Assembly (NCBI GenBank): GCA_029582265.1
Contig: CM055816.1
Location: 94,700,809-94,764,808, forward strand
Direction: 5' to 3'
DNA length: 64,000 nucleotides
Source: Zoroaster sp. YZ-2022
Taxonomy: Eukaryota > Echinodermata > Asteroidea > Forcipulatida > Zoroasteridae
The notes under the pieces are model-generated. The model did not search any database and was not told the origin of the DNA. It saw only the letters and a program-made list of their open reading frames with translations. A program made the position numbers and the translations under genes. Shown one piece after another: positions 11,347 to 22,079 of the stretch. How positions within the stretch are numbered: the first letter of the stretch is position 1; each line of letters begins with the position of its first letter.

Positions 11347-12050
11347 CCCTTTAAAGGACACGAGAACGTTTAAACTTATAAATATTGTGTTCCCAATGGA
11401 CATTTAAAGGCAACAAGACCTCCCATGCAGCGAAGCCTATAAACCTATAAAAACCTATATTTCAAAATAAGAACCTTTATTTGCCACAATAACCTATATA
11501 AACCTTTAAAACCTATATTTTTAATTTAATGCATTGAGTCATGGCGTTGAAGAAAAATTACGTCCTAAGTATAAAGAGATGAAGCCAAAACAGTATCCAA
11601 ACTGTAAGATGTGTACCACTCTTAGATTTTCTGCCGGATAGGGGTAATGTACTTTGTTGCAAACTCTATGATAAGCTATATTTTGCTTAGAAAACCTATT
11701 TAAAAATGTATATTTGGTAGATCAGTCACTGGGAGGCCAGGGCAACATTTCAGTTGGAATGGAAGTGACAGTTGCATGTGGGTGTAGTTACCTATTCACA
11801 TAAACCACACACTTGTCAAGATACCGTACCACATTATTTCATCGGCGAGACACATACCCCGTGTGTACTTCAAATCCAGATGGATGTTCGGCCTGAAATT
11901 GAAATAGTTCATTGATGTAAATGATTACATACCTATTTCACACGTGTTTGGGAGAAAAGATTTATAAAGAGAACGAATTTTGAAAGATATTATCGTACGC
12001 TAATTAAACAAAAAAATAACAATTGGATGAAAATCGGGCTTGATTATTTA
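11347..12050. other. AT-rich non-coding sequence
   Basis: The stretch includes several irregular copies of AACCTATAAA at about 11440-11520. No gene is seen. Confidence 0.35.
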
Positions 12051-12099
12051 ACATTTTTTGGTTGTTTTCTTTGAGTCGCAATCATGATTTGGTTTCGGT

Positions 12100-12333
12100 A
12101 CTTGCCTGTCTGGATTTTTGAAGATGTGATCTCACTTTTTTGGAGGTGTAAAATGTCTATAACCCGTTTATGTGCAACCTCGGTCAGTGTTGCCGTCAGC
12201 ATGAGGATTAATACATTTTCAAACATGCTCCGAAGACGGCCAAGACATAGGTAAACACAGATTCTCTGGATTTGTAGGAGGTGAACAATCACCTTAAACT
12301 TGGGTTAACTTTTTTTTGAACCACCCTGTAGAA
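12100..12333 (+). mobile_element. Remnant of a mariner-like element, 3' end
   Basis: The end TTTTTTTTGAACCACCCTG followed by TA (12332-12333) is the inverted counterpart of the terminus at 394. The preceding sequence, read across broken frames, resembles the C-terminus of such a transposase (NMLRRRPRHR). It is much degraded and the left end is not found. Confidence 0.4.
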
Positions 12334-12659
12334 ATGTCACTTCATCCTCAAAAAAGCTGACATCCATGTTGATTTTCAAATAACAAAACGTATATTATCG
12401 TTTTTCGCCTCAAATTGGGGAAATAATGGATTAGAGCACCCCGACAAGACCCCAGGGAAAATCCGATGATATGTTATTTGCCAGGCTTTATGAAATTTTG
12501 CCAAAGAATACAAAAAATATTACAAAAATAGGCTTTTTGGGCAAAAACACTTAAACACAACTTCTAGTGGTGACTTTTGGAAATTATTTTTAAGTCGACA
12601 TGTCGGTATTGCTGGAAGGAACATTTTGCCAAGTTTCATGAAAATCGGCTGATAACTTT

Positions 12660-13159
12660 NNNNNNNNNNNNNNNNNNNNNNNNNNNNNNNNNNNNNNNNN
12701 NNNNNNNNNNNNNNNNNNNNNNNNNNNNNNNNNNNNNNNNNNNNNNNNNNNNNNNNNNNNNNNNNNNNNNNNNNNNNNNNNNNNNNNNNNNNNNNNNNNN
12801 NNNNNNNNNNNNNNNNNNNNNNNNNNNNNNNNNNNNNNNNNNNNNNNNNNNNNNNNNNNNNNNNNNNNNNNNNNNNNNNNNNNNNNNNNNNNNNNNNNNN
12901 NNNNNNNNNNNNNNNNNNNNNNNNNNNNNNNNNNNNNNNNNNNNNNNNNNNNNNNNNNNNNNNNNNNNNNNNNNNNNNNNNNNNNNNNNNNNNNNNNNNN
13001 NNNNNNNNNNNNNNNNNNNNNNNNNNNNNNNNNNNNNNNNNNNNNNNNNNNNNNNNNNNNNNNNNNNNNNNNNNNNNNNNNNNNNNNNNNNNNNNNNNNN
13101 NNNNNNNNNNNNNNNNNNNNNNNNNNNNNNNNNNNNNNNNNNNNNNNNNNNNNNNNNNN
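12660..13159. other. Assembly gap of exactly 500 N
   Basis: Exactly 500 unknown bases, a typical fixed-length scaffold placeholder. The true distance is unknown. Frames that appear to cross it are not real evidence for a gene. Confidence 0.98.
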
Positions 13160-13275
13160 ACGCATTTCACTTCGTCTTCTTTCATCACAGCTTTTATGAT
13201 ATTGAAGAGATCACCTGGTGCTGTTTTCTCAGGCAAGTGGAGTGCTAGGCTATTCTCTCGTCGCAGTCCCTGTGA
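13160..13275 (-). pseudogene. Partial open frame truncated by the gap, possibly retroelement ORF1/gag-like
   Basis: On the minus strand a frame starting at an ATG near 13275 reads RRENSLALHLPEKTAPGDLF and about 15 residues more, then enters the N run. The composition and layout resemble the start of invertebrate retroelement gag/ORF1 proteins, but 39 residues are too few for a firm call. Confidence 0.25.
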
Positions 13276-13986
13276 CGTCATCTTGAAGAGTGTATTGGTT
13301 GGATGTGTTGTAGGTTGCTCGATGAGCAAAGTGCAGGAAACACATGATCAACCGAAACGTTAGGGATACGTATTAGCCTGGACCCCGTTCCATGAATTTA
13401 CCATAGAGTTACCTAGTGAATGGTGTATATCAGTGTACCCATACTTCACAAATTGAAACTAAACGATGAGCTTTTTAAATAGAAATTCATTAATTAATTA
13501 GTTGTAATGGCCTGGAATTAACTCTTACAAAAGATTATTTGTTTTAATGATGATTTAGGTAAAATATGAGACGGATATTGAGATTATGACAAAAAAGTGT
13601 GTTGGCTACCTATGAAAAGTATCCACTTTTTCAGTGCATGTATTTTGTACACATATACAAATCGCGCTATAAATGTCATGATGACGTCACAAGACATTGT
13701 AGGCCAAAAGGCACATCTGCGGTATCCCACAAATGTATAACTAAAAAAAGTTTGATGATTGGGTGTATATTTCTTGAGCTATGGTGGTAATAAGATTGCC
13801 TAATTAAATATTCACGTGACTATAACTAAGCTAATTAATTAAGAATTTTAGTCTAATGACATTTAGAAACTAAGTCAAGGCATAAGCTTCCATATGGTAT
13901 ATGAGTTGACTCTTTCTGACAATGCTAAGAAGGCCATTTGCCGCCAAGAAAGTGCACGTGTTAATGCAATGGGGGTTTTGCCAGGA
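13276..13986. other. Non-coding, no recognisable feature
   Basis: AT-rich sequence. The CCGAAACGTTAG near 13360 was checked as a hammerhead ribozyme core and rejected. No gene is seen. Confidence 0.35.
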
Positions 13987-14030
13987 GGATCATCATCACC
14001 ACCACCACCACCACCACCACCACCACCACC

Positions 14031-14063
<33 letters not shown>
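13987..14063. repeat. (CCA)n/(CAT)n microsatellite
   Basis: A pure CCA run flanked on both sides by CAT repeats. On the minus strand it would read poly-Asp/poly-Gly in an otherwise unrecognisable frame, so it is treated as a simple repeat. Confidence 0.9.
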
Positions 14064-14064
<1 letters not shown>

Positions 14065-14579
14065 CAACTACTCATACAACCCTTAGATGGTTTCAAAATG
14101 GCTTTCTTGTAAATAGCTACATTGAGCCTGTCCAACCATTCTTGTACCATGTCCGTCATTTTGTTGATCTAATAATTGTAGCTATTGGCTGACCACGGCT
14201 GTTTCACCGTTTTAAAAGGCGCCCTCTTTCGGTTGATATTAGTCAGCGTGCATAATGTGTCTATGACGTCACCCATGCAGTTTATTTATAAACATTCCTT
14301 TTCGCGTCAACCGTTATGTAAAGTGGTCTCGTAAAAAGCGATAACCTGATTGGTTGATAGAAGTTTTACATATGTAAACAGGTAAAATTATTTACAAATA
14401 TGTGACCTTCCGCCACTGCCAAGCAGAAGTACGTTGGGGTCACGGAGTTAATGCGGGAAAAAGATACACGTGACGCATACAGCCCGCATTGTGTCTGGAC
14501 TGCTCTACATGTCGACGGACGATTACCAGACATTTTGTCTCATTTCTCATAAACACAAGTCACAACGGACCCTAAAAAC
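14064..14579. other. Non-coding, possible 5' flank of a small gene
   Basis: The end of this stretch has a CACGTG E-box (about 14468) before the candidate ATG at 14580. No TATA box is clear. Confidence 0.3.
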
Positions 14580-17500
14580 ATGTCATCATCTCACAAGATG
14601 ATGTACTTCAGGAAAAATGGACAAGTAAGTGTAGGACATTTTGTTTTGGATGATTTAAAGCTATGAAAAGTTTTTGTAAACATTTCAACACCGTTTATAC
14701 GTTTCACGTGCTTTCGCCCCAGTAGAACTTCGACCCTTAATTCCAATGAAGAATAAGATGCAACGGGGCGAGATTTGTGGGGGCGAAATGTACACATGTT
14801 AAAAACTGGGGATTTTAGCACATGTTTATTGACGTTCAATGTCATGATTTTTATAGCTCTTGTTTGCTTCCATTCCCTAACGTACCACAACATTTGGCTT
14901 CAATCCCCTACCATATCATTTGGTTTTGGTAATATTAGTTAGGGCCTATTAGTAACCTGACAACAACAAAAGAGAGAGAAACAAACAGTAGGCCTACCAT
15001 GGAGGAAGGTCTCTTCCTTCCTCCATGGGCCTACACAGCCCACAGATATTTTCAAATATAACAATTGTTTAGTTTTTTATAACTTTTATTTTATTTTTGT
15101 ACATATGTATAAAATACAGTATTATTAAAACGTATCCAATAAGCGTGTTATCTTTCGCTAATTGTTAGAATGCTCCCCCCTGTGAGTCATAAGTTGCAAG
15201 TTGTGTTTGATGTATTCCAGAATGTCAAAACATTACACCACAAATTTAGAAATAGGCCTACTTGTTTTATAACTATTATTTAAATTTGCATTGGTTTATT
15301 TTGTAGGTTTCAACGAATTCCAGGATGTTCAACTACTCGAGTGTTATTCATCCTTCAGATGACACAGTCTGTTGGTTTCGTAGAGCGGTAAGTTTTGGTT
15401 GAAGTTATTGTATTTTAATTGAACAGCTCAACTTTGGGTTATTATTAGCCCCATAATTAGTGCCAATAATTAGTGCCAATATTGTAGACTCTGTCCGACT
15501 CTTGGCCCTATGCCTTCATAGCGCTAGTCAGTCAAATGGATTTCGATAAAAAACGGTACAATGTTTGCTTAAATTTTGCCCACAATGTTTTCTTACATAT
15601 GTCATGATGCTCGCCAGTAAAAAGAAAATCGGTATTCCACTAAATTTTTTTGTTGAAATTTATAAAGAATTGCTACTGCTTTACCGACATCAGCCGCCAT
15701 GATAAGTAATAATAATAATAATAATGTGTGGATTTATATAGCGCACGTATCCACCAACTAAGTGGTGCTCAAGGTGCATTATATTATTATCCCTGCTCAT
15801 AAGGCTCATAAATCATTCCTGAAACCATCTCAGCTCCCTGGGGAGTATACAGCTCAATTGCTGCCATTTCTAGCGCATATAGAGCAAACCAACTCTGCCT
15901 TCACAGGTACCCATTTAACCCCTGGGTGGAGAGAAGCAATTATGATTAAGTGTCTTGCTCAAGGACACAAGTGTCACGGCCGTGATTCGAACCCACATTA
16001 TGTTGCTAACACCACAACTTGAATCCGGTAAGCTAGACCGCTCGGCCACGACACCCCATGTGAGCAGCTTGTTCATCACCAACCTGGACTTCTTGAAGCG
16101 GGCCTTAGACATGGTTAGGAGGCTGTTGTGGACATACTGTCCAAACACCTCTCTCTCGTTGGTGGGCTGGTCCTTTGGCTTGGCGGCGAGCTCCTTCAGA
16201 AGGTCAGTGGAGTCCGTGACCTTCTTCTGGAGGGATTCTACAGCTGCCCTGTAATAATAATAATATAATATAATATAATATTCATTTATTTCAGATAAAG
16301 TATACATAGTATAAATATCCATAGAACTAGTAAAATATATAGACAATATGTACAATTAAGGTTTGATATGCATACCTGTCTGCGGCGTCGAGGCTGCGCT
16401 TGGTTGCCACCCTGGAGGTGCACGGGAGTTCCAGGTCAGGGGTGGTATCACCGGGGCTCCATCTGCAGCTTCTTCGGCGCACGCAGCCTCGGCAGCCGTG
16501 AGGTCTCCTCCGGTGTTCTGGAGAGCTGTCCGGACACTGACGAGGGTCTCACGGCGGTGCCGAATGATGCCCTTCAGGAAGGTGAATTGGGTATTGATCC
16601 ACGTCTCCCTCTCGGTCAGTGAAGTCAGCTCCCTGGCACCAGCACCGCTCTTTGATTCTTTGTCAAGCTTCACATGGATGTCACGCAAGGACCGGAACCA
16701 TCGCTGCAAGTGGGCGCCATCTTTGATCTCATCGTGTGAAGGGTCCAGCACCTGGGCCTGATCTTCCCACCTCTTCAGCCTCTTGCCAGTGTCTTTGTAG
16801 GCGTTGAGTTTGGGATTCCACACCATTGGGTTCTCCCTCAGCCACTCAACCATCAGAATCTCTCTGGCCTCGCTGATGGTAGCAGATTCTTTGATTTTAC
16901 TGGGCTTGCTGGGGTTGGGCACCTTCTTCTTCTTGGATTTGGGTAGAGAACCAGAGCCATGTTCATCAGAAGCAATGACTGCTGCATTATTTGAATGATG
17001 TGATGAATTGGAGGAGTCACGAGTCAATGGTTCTCTAGGAGGAGTTGGAGACCTGGGAGACCTGGACCTGGACCTGGATCGGGTAGGGGCCTTGGGGAGG
17101 GCAGGGGCGGCATCAACAGGCGGCACACCTCTTCCTCTTGCTGCTTTTCTTCGGCCACGGCCACGGGAAGCTGTTTCAGTAGTTTTGACATCACTTTTGG
17201 GGTCACTTTTATCTGATTTCTTGGTAGCTTTCCCCATGTTGACTCTTCGATGACCAAATCAGTACTAAAGAAAATACTGAATCGGCTCCGCTTTTATAGG
17301 TTTTTATCACGTGACCGATATTCGCAACTAGCACGCAACTAGCACGCAGGTCCAACGCAACTTGTAAGTTTTGAACGCAACTCAAACGCAACTCGTAAGT
17401 TCTGCACGCAACTCACACGCAACTCGCACGCAACTCGTACGCAGGTGATCGCAGATATTGGGGGATCATAAGTTCAGTTCGCAACCCACACGCAACTCAC

Positions 17501-17835
17501 ACGCAACCCATAGGTTGAATAGGTTAGAAATTGACAAAATTGTTGATTTGGGTTGCGTTTGGTGCGTATAAAAATATTTTTTACACGCAACTCATAGGTT
17601 TCAGCATACGCTATGGTGTGAGGGCACCATAAGTTATGTGTGTTGTTAGCATGGCCCATTATTCTTTGTCCCTCTTTGAAAACATTTAATATTGTTTTTA
17701 CATGATTCTTTTATATTTCAGATCAACGGTATCCATTTGTGCTACTGCTACAAGGTGTGTCAGAGTCTGTGTAACTTTGTGATCCAATGGCCAGCATTTG
17801 AAGTTTATCCATTCATCAAAGGAGTTAATGTATGA
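14580..17835 (+). CDS. Putative small three-exon gene, function unknown
   Basis: Exons 14580-14624, 15307-15387 and 17722-17835 all end in phase 0, have consensus donors (CAA|GTAAGT, GCG|GTAAGT) and pyrimidine-rich acceptors, and give a 79-residue protein beginning MSSSHKMMYFRKNGQ and ending in VYPFIKGVNV. It has no signal peptide and contains a Cys/Tyr-rich stretch (HLCYCYKVCQ). I recognise no domain. The last exon could instead use GT at 17830 as a donor and continue. A MADF-BESS gene lies antisense in intron 2. Support rests only on splice sites and phase, so the call is tentative. Confidence 0.38.
14996..15029. repeat. Short perfect hairpin
   Basis: The 13-bp arms CCATGGAGGAAGG and CCTTCCTCCATGG are separated by six bases, inside intron 1 of the putative small gene. 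Confidence 0.6.
15680..17237 (-). CDS. MADF-BESS domain transcription-factor-like protein, SINE in last exon
   Basis: The ATG at 17237 opens an intact 862-nt first exon (to about 16376, donor CAG|GTATGC). The N-terminal half is basic and Arg/Ser-Pro-rich, nuclear-localisation-like, followed by KSKKKK. The MADF (Myb/SANT-like) domain spans roughly residues 120-235, with MVEWLRENPMVWNPKLNAY, LKRWEDQA and LQRWFRSLRD. Exon 2 (from about 16243) carries a BESS-like motif, EREVFGQYVHNSLL...NKLL. MADF-BESS proteins bind DNA and self-associate in the nucleus. A SINE interrupts exon 2 at about 16057. The residual end of the exon lies at about 15680-15702 beyond the SINE. The frame reads through into the SINE and stops at 15915, adding about 38 foreign residues. 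An ATG-proximal TATA box is at about 17291-17300. Confidence 0.75.
15706..16060 (-). mobile_element. tRNA-derived SINE, copy 1
   Basis: Read on the minus strand it begins GTGTCGTGGCCGAGCGGTCT, a tRNA-Ser/Leu-like A box, with a B-box-like GTTCGAATCAC about 60 bp on. The body has TGTCCTTGAGCAAG and ends CGCTATATAAATCCACACAT plus (ATT)n. A second, shorter copy lies at 24549-24815. CCATG flanks both sides, a likely target-site duplication. Confidence 0.85.
17240..17620 (-). promoter_or_regulatory. Promoter of the MADF-BESS gene with repeated ACGCAACTC elements
   Basis: Upstream of the minus-strand start (17237), a TATA box (CTATAAAAG on the minus strand, about 17291-17299) sits about 55 bp from the ATG. 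Further upstream, at 17320-17440 and 17480-17600, a short element close to ACGCAACTC (followed by G/A and C/T) recurs more than ten times at 10-20-bp spacing. It could be a simple tandem repeat or a cluster of binding sites. Confidence 0.55.
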
Positions 17836-18242
17836 TTCAAATTATTTCATATGGACTTATCCTATCTGTGGCAGTCTTACCCTCAAGGGAATTGTTTTTT
17901 CAGGACCTCAAGACACATATAGGTCTTTCTAGGACTTGCATGTTAGGACAAAAATAGTACTGAGGAATTCTTATTATTTTTCTGACTGGACCCAAACATC
18001 CTCACAAATGTAGTTATTAAGCAATATCTGTTGGGTGATCTATTAAAATGTATATTGCCGACAGTGAATCCCTGGCAGTTGGGCCATATAAACATAGTAA
18101 ACATACCCCCCAATCTTCATTGCATGGGTGTGTCAGCCTTGGAATACCTTTTGCCAGATCACCCAATTAAAGTTCCTATTTATTTGTATACTCGCATTGG
18201 GATAGTACTGACCATCAATCCCATAAACACAATTAGTTAAAC
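17836..18242. other. Non-coding, no recognisable feature
   Basis: AT-rich sequence without recognisable gene or repeat. Confidence 0.35.
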
Positions 18243-18412
18243 AGACAGTATAGTCACGATCAGAGCAGACTTTCTACAAACATGGCATGGAATCGGTGTC
18301 ATAGTTTAAGATGAACACAGTGACTGAAAATTACTGGCTCATTAATGCAGCAGCAACGCGAATATGACCTTATCATGTGAGTATTATTTTCAGTCACTGA
18401 GTTAACCCTCGT
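18243..18412. repeat. Short palindromic dispersed repeat, copy C
   Basis: Its inverted ends are GAACACAGTGACTGAAAAT (about 18312-18330) and ATTTTCAGTCACTGAGTTAA (about 18385-18404). The interior (GCAGCAGCAACGCGAATATG) recurs at about 11232 in copy B, and the outer ATGGAATCGGTGTC recurs in copy A. Confidence 0.55.
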
Positions 18413-19177
18413 TGAAGCGAAGGGGAGTACGCGTGAGTACGTAATTACTATTTTTTTAAATTACAACAACATCTTTCAGTCAATTGCGCTGATTTTTTTT
18501 TGGAACTATCACTGACTCTTGCTAAAAAGAGTGGCTAAACAGTTCTTACCCTAGAGTTCATTCACCGGGTAGGCCAACCCTTACAAATAATGGTCTCTGC
18601 CAACAGCCATTGACTTGTGCACAGAAACCTAATCCCATTGTGATTTCGACATGTACTATTTTTGGCAAATCAGTGGTGAACCAATGTGTAAATTGCCAGA
18701 ATGTTCAAATCTTTGGTGTGTGTGTCCAGGGAACTTCTATTCATCTGTTCAGACCATTAGAACAAGATTTGTGCCCCCAAACACAGTTATTTACCCCCCA
18801 ACATAAAACGCCTTCCGCGTGCGCCCCTTCGTGCATCCGTGTAAAAAAATTCAACAGTTGATGACAAATAAATACATATACATGTAACAATGAGAAGATC
18901 ATTTCAGTATTGTTTGTTTCTTTTCATTTTACAGTTATCCTTCAAATTGCATTGTGTTGTCTCTTCCCTATAAGTATTGTTTTAAAAAACTGAACCAAAC
19001 ATTTAAATATTATAACACTTGATCGAATTTGTCATTGTATTGTACAAGACCTGCACACACCTCACCTCGGGGGAAAAATGTGTAATGATCAAGCTGTGAT
19101 GATACAGTATTTAATTTCACCACAACGTAATTAGTGTAACAGCTCTGTGTTCGTCCAAAAGACAAACACCTAATGTC
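18413..19177. other. Non-coding, no recognisable feature
   Basis: No gene, RNA gene or tandem repeat recognised. Confidence 0.35.
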
Positions 19178-19417
19178 GTACAGATCGTTAATTGTCAAAA
19201 AATATTTCCAAAAAGGTGACCCCAATTTAACCTTTACTTCCTGTCCAAACCGGAAGTCAAAGTTTAATATTTAAAAAAATAATCCACAAGAGGTAAATTC
19301 ACAATCTTTGCACCATTGTACAGATCGTTAATTGTTAAAACAATTTTACACAATTGTTACCCCGATTCGACCTTTACTTCCTGTCCAAACCGGAAGTCAA
19401 AGTTTAATATTTAAAAC
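19178..19417. repeat. Tandem duplication, 140-bp period
   Basis: GTACAGATCGTTAATTG at about 19179 and 19319 begins two diverged copies that share CCTTTACTTCCTGTCCAAAC and AAGTCAAAGTTTAATATTTA. Confidence 0.75.
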
Positions 19418-19439
19418 AATCTATTTCCTCCCGAACACC

Positions 19440-19735
19440 TAGAGTTTGTGTCAAGACAAACTCTGAATTTTTTTAATTTATTTTTTTAAATTTGCTCTCG
19501 GGGTTTCGCTGGGCTGCGTCTATCTGGTTTTACGTCTTTGCATTTTAATTTATTTTCTTGTTCAATCAATCAATTTTTTTTCCCAATTTTATTGTAATTT
19601 CTGTTTTGTTGGTTTTTAAAACTTTGTATACATTTGCATGCATTTTATATTTTGTATATTCTTCCGCAATTCGACCTTTGGTCGCCATGGGAGAACTGTT
19701 TTTAAAGAATAAACCATTAATGAATGAAAAAAAAA
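19440..19735 (+). mobile_element. Probable 3' end of a LINE
   Basis: Pyrimidine-rich sequence ends with AATAAACCATTAATGAATG followed by an A tract, the style of tail seen on many invertebrate LINEs. There is no coding part, so the identification is weak. A small hairpin (AGAGTTTGT/ACAAACTCT) lies at 19451-19474. Confidence 0.35.
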
Positions 19736-19826
19736 GTATTATTATCTGTATGCCTTTGATAATAATTTGTTTTATTTATTGTAACTTACACTGTGTTCTT
19801 GACCAATTCTTACCTTGTTTTGATCT

Positions 19827-20140
19827 CTACCTTGTTTTGAACAGGTCCTTCAGTTTGGGAAAGATAGTGTGCTTCCATTTTTTCTCATCAAACAGTATGC
19901 GTTCAACGTGAATATCTCTTCCCTGAGTTGTCTCTGTGTGCATTATAAAATCACACCACTTTCTCTTCGTTACTGCCATCTGACATTGCACTTGATAGTA
20001 ATACATATGGTTGGGTTTAAGCTTAAGTACACCAGTCTTGTCTCTATGAAGAGGAAAGGATGAACCACGCTTAATTGTAAGTTCTGATATTGTAAGATTA
20101 GTTGCAGGGTCCTTGATTTCAGCATTTTCTTCTTCAGGCT
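19827..20140 (-). pseudogene. YqaJ-like exonuclease C-terminal fragment
   Basis: On the minus strand about 100 codons match the C-terminal part of the YqaJ/lambda-exonuclease-like nuclease family: PNHMYYYQVQCQMAVTKRKW, then CDFIM and HVERILFDEKKW. The family digests DNA ends and, in invertebrates, often occurs in mobile-element-associated genes. The conserved Q-x-Q-x-Q-like helix is visible, but the catalytic acidic residues upstream are missing because the sequence changes to satellite-like DNA beyond 20140. It is therefore a 3' exon or remnant. The frame ends at a stop at 19827, or at a possible donor just before it. Confidence 0.62.
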
Positions 20141-20288
20141 GACTAGCTGGATCATGAACAATACGACCCACACCCAGTCCGCAAGCCGCCGTAGGTCCGC
20201 CGGTGGTTGAAGCGCGGCCTGGTGGCATCGGCACGCCGACTTGAAATCCACGATGGTCCACCAGTGGCAACCAAGTGGCGTATGTTCA
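20141..20288. repeat. GC-rich satellite-like flank
   Basis: GC-rich sequence with GGTCCGCCGGTGG and GGTCCACCAGTGG, similar in style to the arrays at 20289-20587 and 45690-46470. Confidence 0.4.
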
Positions 20289-20587
20289 GCGGCCAGCCGC
20301 TCCAAAATAGACAGTGGACCGTCAGCGAGACCTAGCGGCTTACCGTCAGCGGGGCTACCACTCCAAGACAGACAGTGGACCACTAGCTGTAATCGGGCGG
20401 CATGCCTACCGAGGCCAGCCGCTCCAAAATAGACAGTGGACCGTCAGCGAGACCTAGCGGCTTACCGTCTGCGGGGCTGCCACTCCAAGACAGACAGTGG
20501 ACTACTAGCTGTAATCGGGAGGCATCCCTACCGAGGCCTGCCGCTCCAAAATAGACAGTGGACCGTCACCGAGACCTGGCGGCTTAC
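20289..20587. repeat. 122-bp satellite array, left part
   Basis: Units start at 20292, 20414 and 20536, exactly 122 bp apart. Each has CCGCTCCAAAATAGACAGTG, GAGACCTAGCGGCTTACCG and CACTCCAAGACAGACAGTGG. The array stops inside a unit after CGGCTTAC at 20587. The same unit resumes with CGTCAGCGG at 26982. Confidence 0.9.
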
Positions 20588-20607
20588 ATAACGGAACACA
20601 GCGCTCA

Positions 20608-22079
20608 TTTGCATTGAGTGAGTTTTTTCTGGTCCCGAATACGCACAAAACTTACTTTTCAAATGCAGAATTTCTTACACAATCCGTAATATCTCGAGAT
20701 CGCGACAAGCAAATGTTATGGATCATTCAGTTGTTAGAAGAAAAAATTACTCTCTTTCAATTCATTTGAGTTGTTTAATCTTTTATAATAGTGGACTTGT
20801 TGCCCTTTTCATTTAAACAAATTGACTTTCTTTCTCGCACCTTTGGCGGGGAGTGGAAAAAATACGAAATTGTCATTACTCTCACAACATAACTTGTCAT
20901 AGCTCGTGCACTGCGCAACGCATTTGCCTGGATCAAACGGCTTCTTGACGCTTAACAGTTTATATATCCATTCATGTAACAATGTTGGTGATTGGGCAAT
21001 CGTAACCTATTGCCCTTGAATGAAACATAAATCCTGTCCAATGAAATCCTCTGCTTTATAGCATAACTTTATTGTGTACAAGGTCAATGGGTCATGCCAG
21101 CGTTGCTCGCGATTTGGCTGTCGTGTCATTTTACATGTGAACGATTTGTTTAAAAAAAAGGCATGATGTGATAAGTATCTACAACGATTTAAAGAATAAA
21201 CCTTAACATAGATATATCTTTCTTTCTAATTTATGAGCCTGGTGTATTTTAATGTGTAGTTTGCTGGAATTTTAAGTTTCTTTGGGTGTAAAACACTTCA
21301 CTTCGAAAACTTGTTCAGTGTTTACCGTGTTGTGTGTCCGTGTGTACGTGTACGTGTACGTGTGTCGTGTATGTTATCACTACACTATTGACTAAGTACA
21401 GGAACTTCTCATTTTGGGAACGTGGGGGTTGACCTTTTTGCTGGGTCTTGTCCAGGCAGGAAGATACTTTAAAAAAAAATGCAACCAGCTGTTAGATCTG
21501 ATGGCTGAATACATCATTCAAAATGTAGATGATTTTAAGACAGGATTCCAGTGATTTTGCATGTTTTGCTTTGCTTTTCCTTTTGTCAAAAGAAATATGG
21601 TGTTACACTGCACATTTTTACAGGCCTATGTTGAGACTTTGGTTTAACAATATTGGGCCCCAATATTGTAAGATTAAGAGTAAAAATGAAACATAACCCT
21701 ATCTTGAAATGAAAGACATCACTATATTTTAGTAATATTTATATTCTGTGTGCAGGCCGTAACTGTTACATGACTTTTTTTTCCCTTTTTTTTATTTTGA
21801 TCTTTTTAACTAGGGGCCTAAACCTAGGGCTAGGACTAATTTGCTACAATACTAATTTAAACATAGGCCCTAAGCTAAATCTTTCTCATTCTTTTTTTAA
21901 AAAGTTGGTCATAATTTTCGGCATAATGACTAATCAGAATGGCCATTTTCACAACAGAATTGTTTTTGTGCCTGAAATGTGTACTTGTCATCCCAATGCA
22001 AAATACTTCCCTTTTAAATACAGTTAGATTTTAGTAACTGAATTACTTTAACTGAATTACTTGTCCTAACTTTTTTCAG
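20608..22079 (+). other. 5' region of the TIR element
   Basis: It carries no recognisable gene. A (GTGTAC)n-like tract lies at about 21330-21372, and a pyrimidine-rich splice acceptor ends at 22079, so an upstream non-coding exon is likely within this stretch. Confidence 0.4.

Noticed and set aside
12520..13329. Long open frames across the region
   Set aside because: They cross the 500-N gap; their length is an artefact of unknown bases.
13320..13370. Hammerhead ribozyme core (GATGAG ... CCGAAACG)
   Set aside because: The CTGATGA core is absent (TCGATGAG is present instead) and the helices do not pair, so the motif is coincidental.
13875..14159. Minus-strand frame with poly-Asp and poly-Gly
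   Set aside because: It is produced by the CCA/CAT microsatellite and its flanks have no recognisable domain.
19558..19911. Hydrophobic frame of 117 codons resembling a membrane protein
   Set aside because: It lies in T-rich DNA at a LINE-like tail, has no start context and no family signature.
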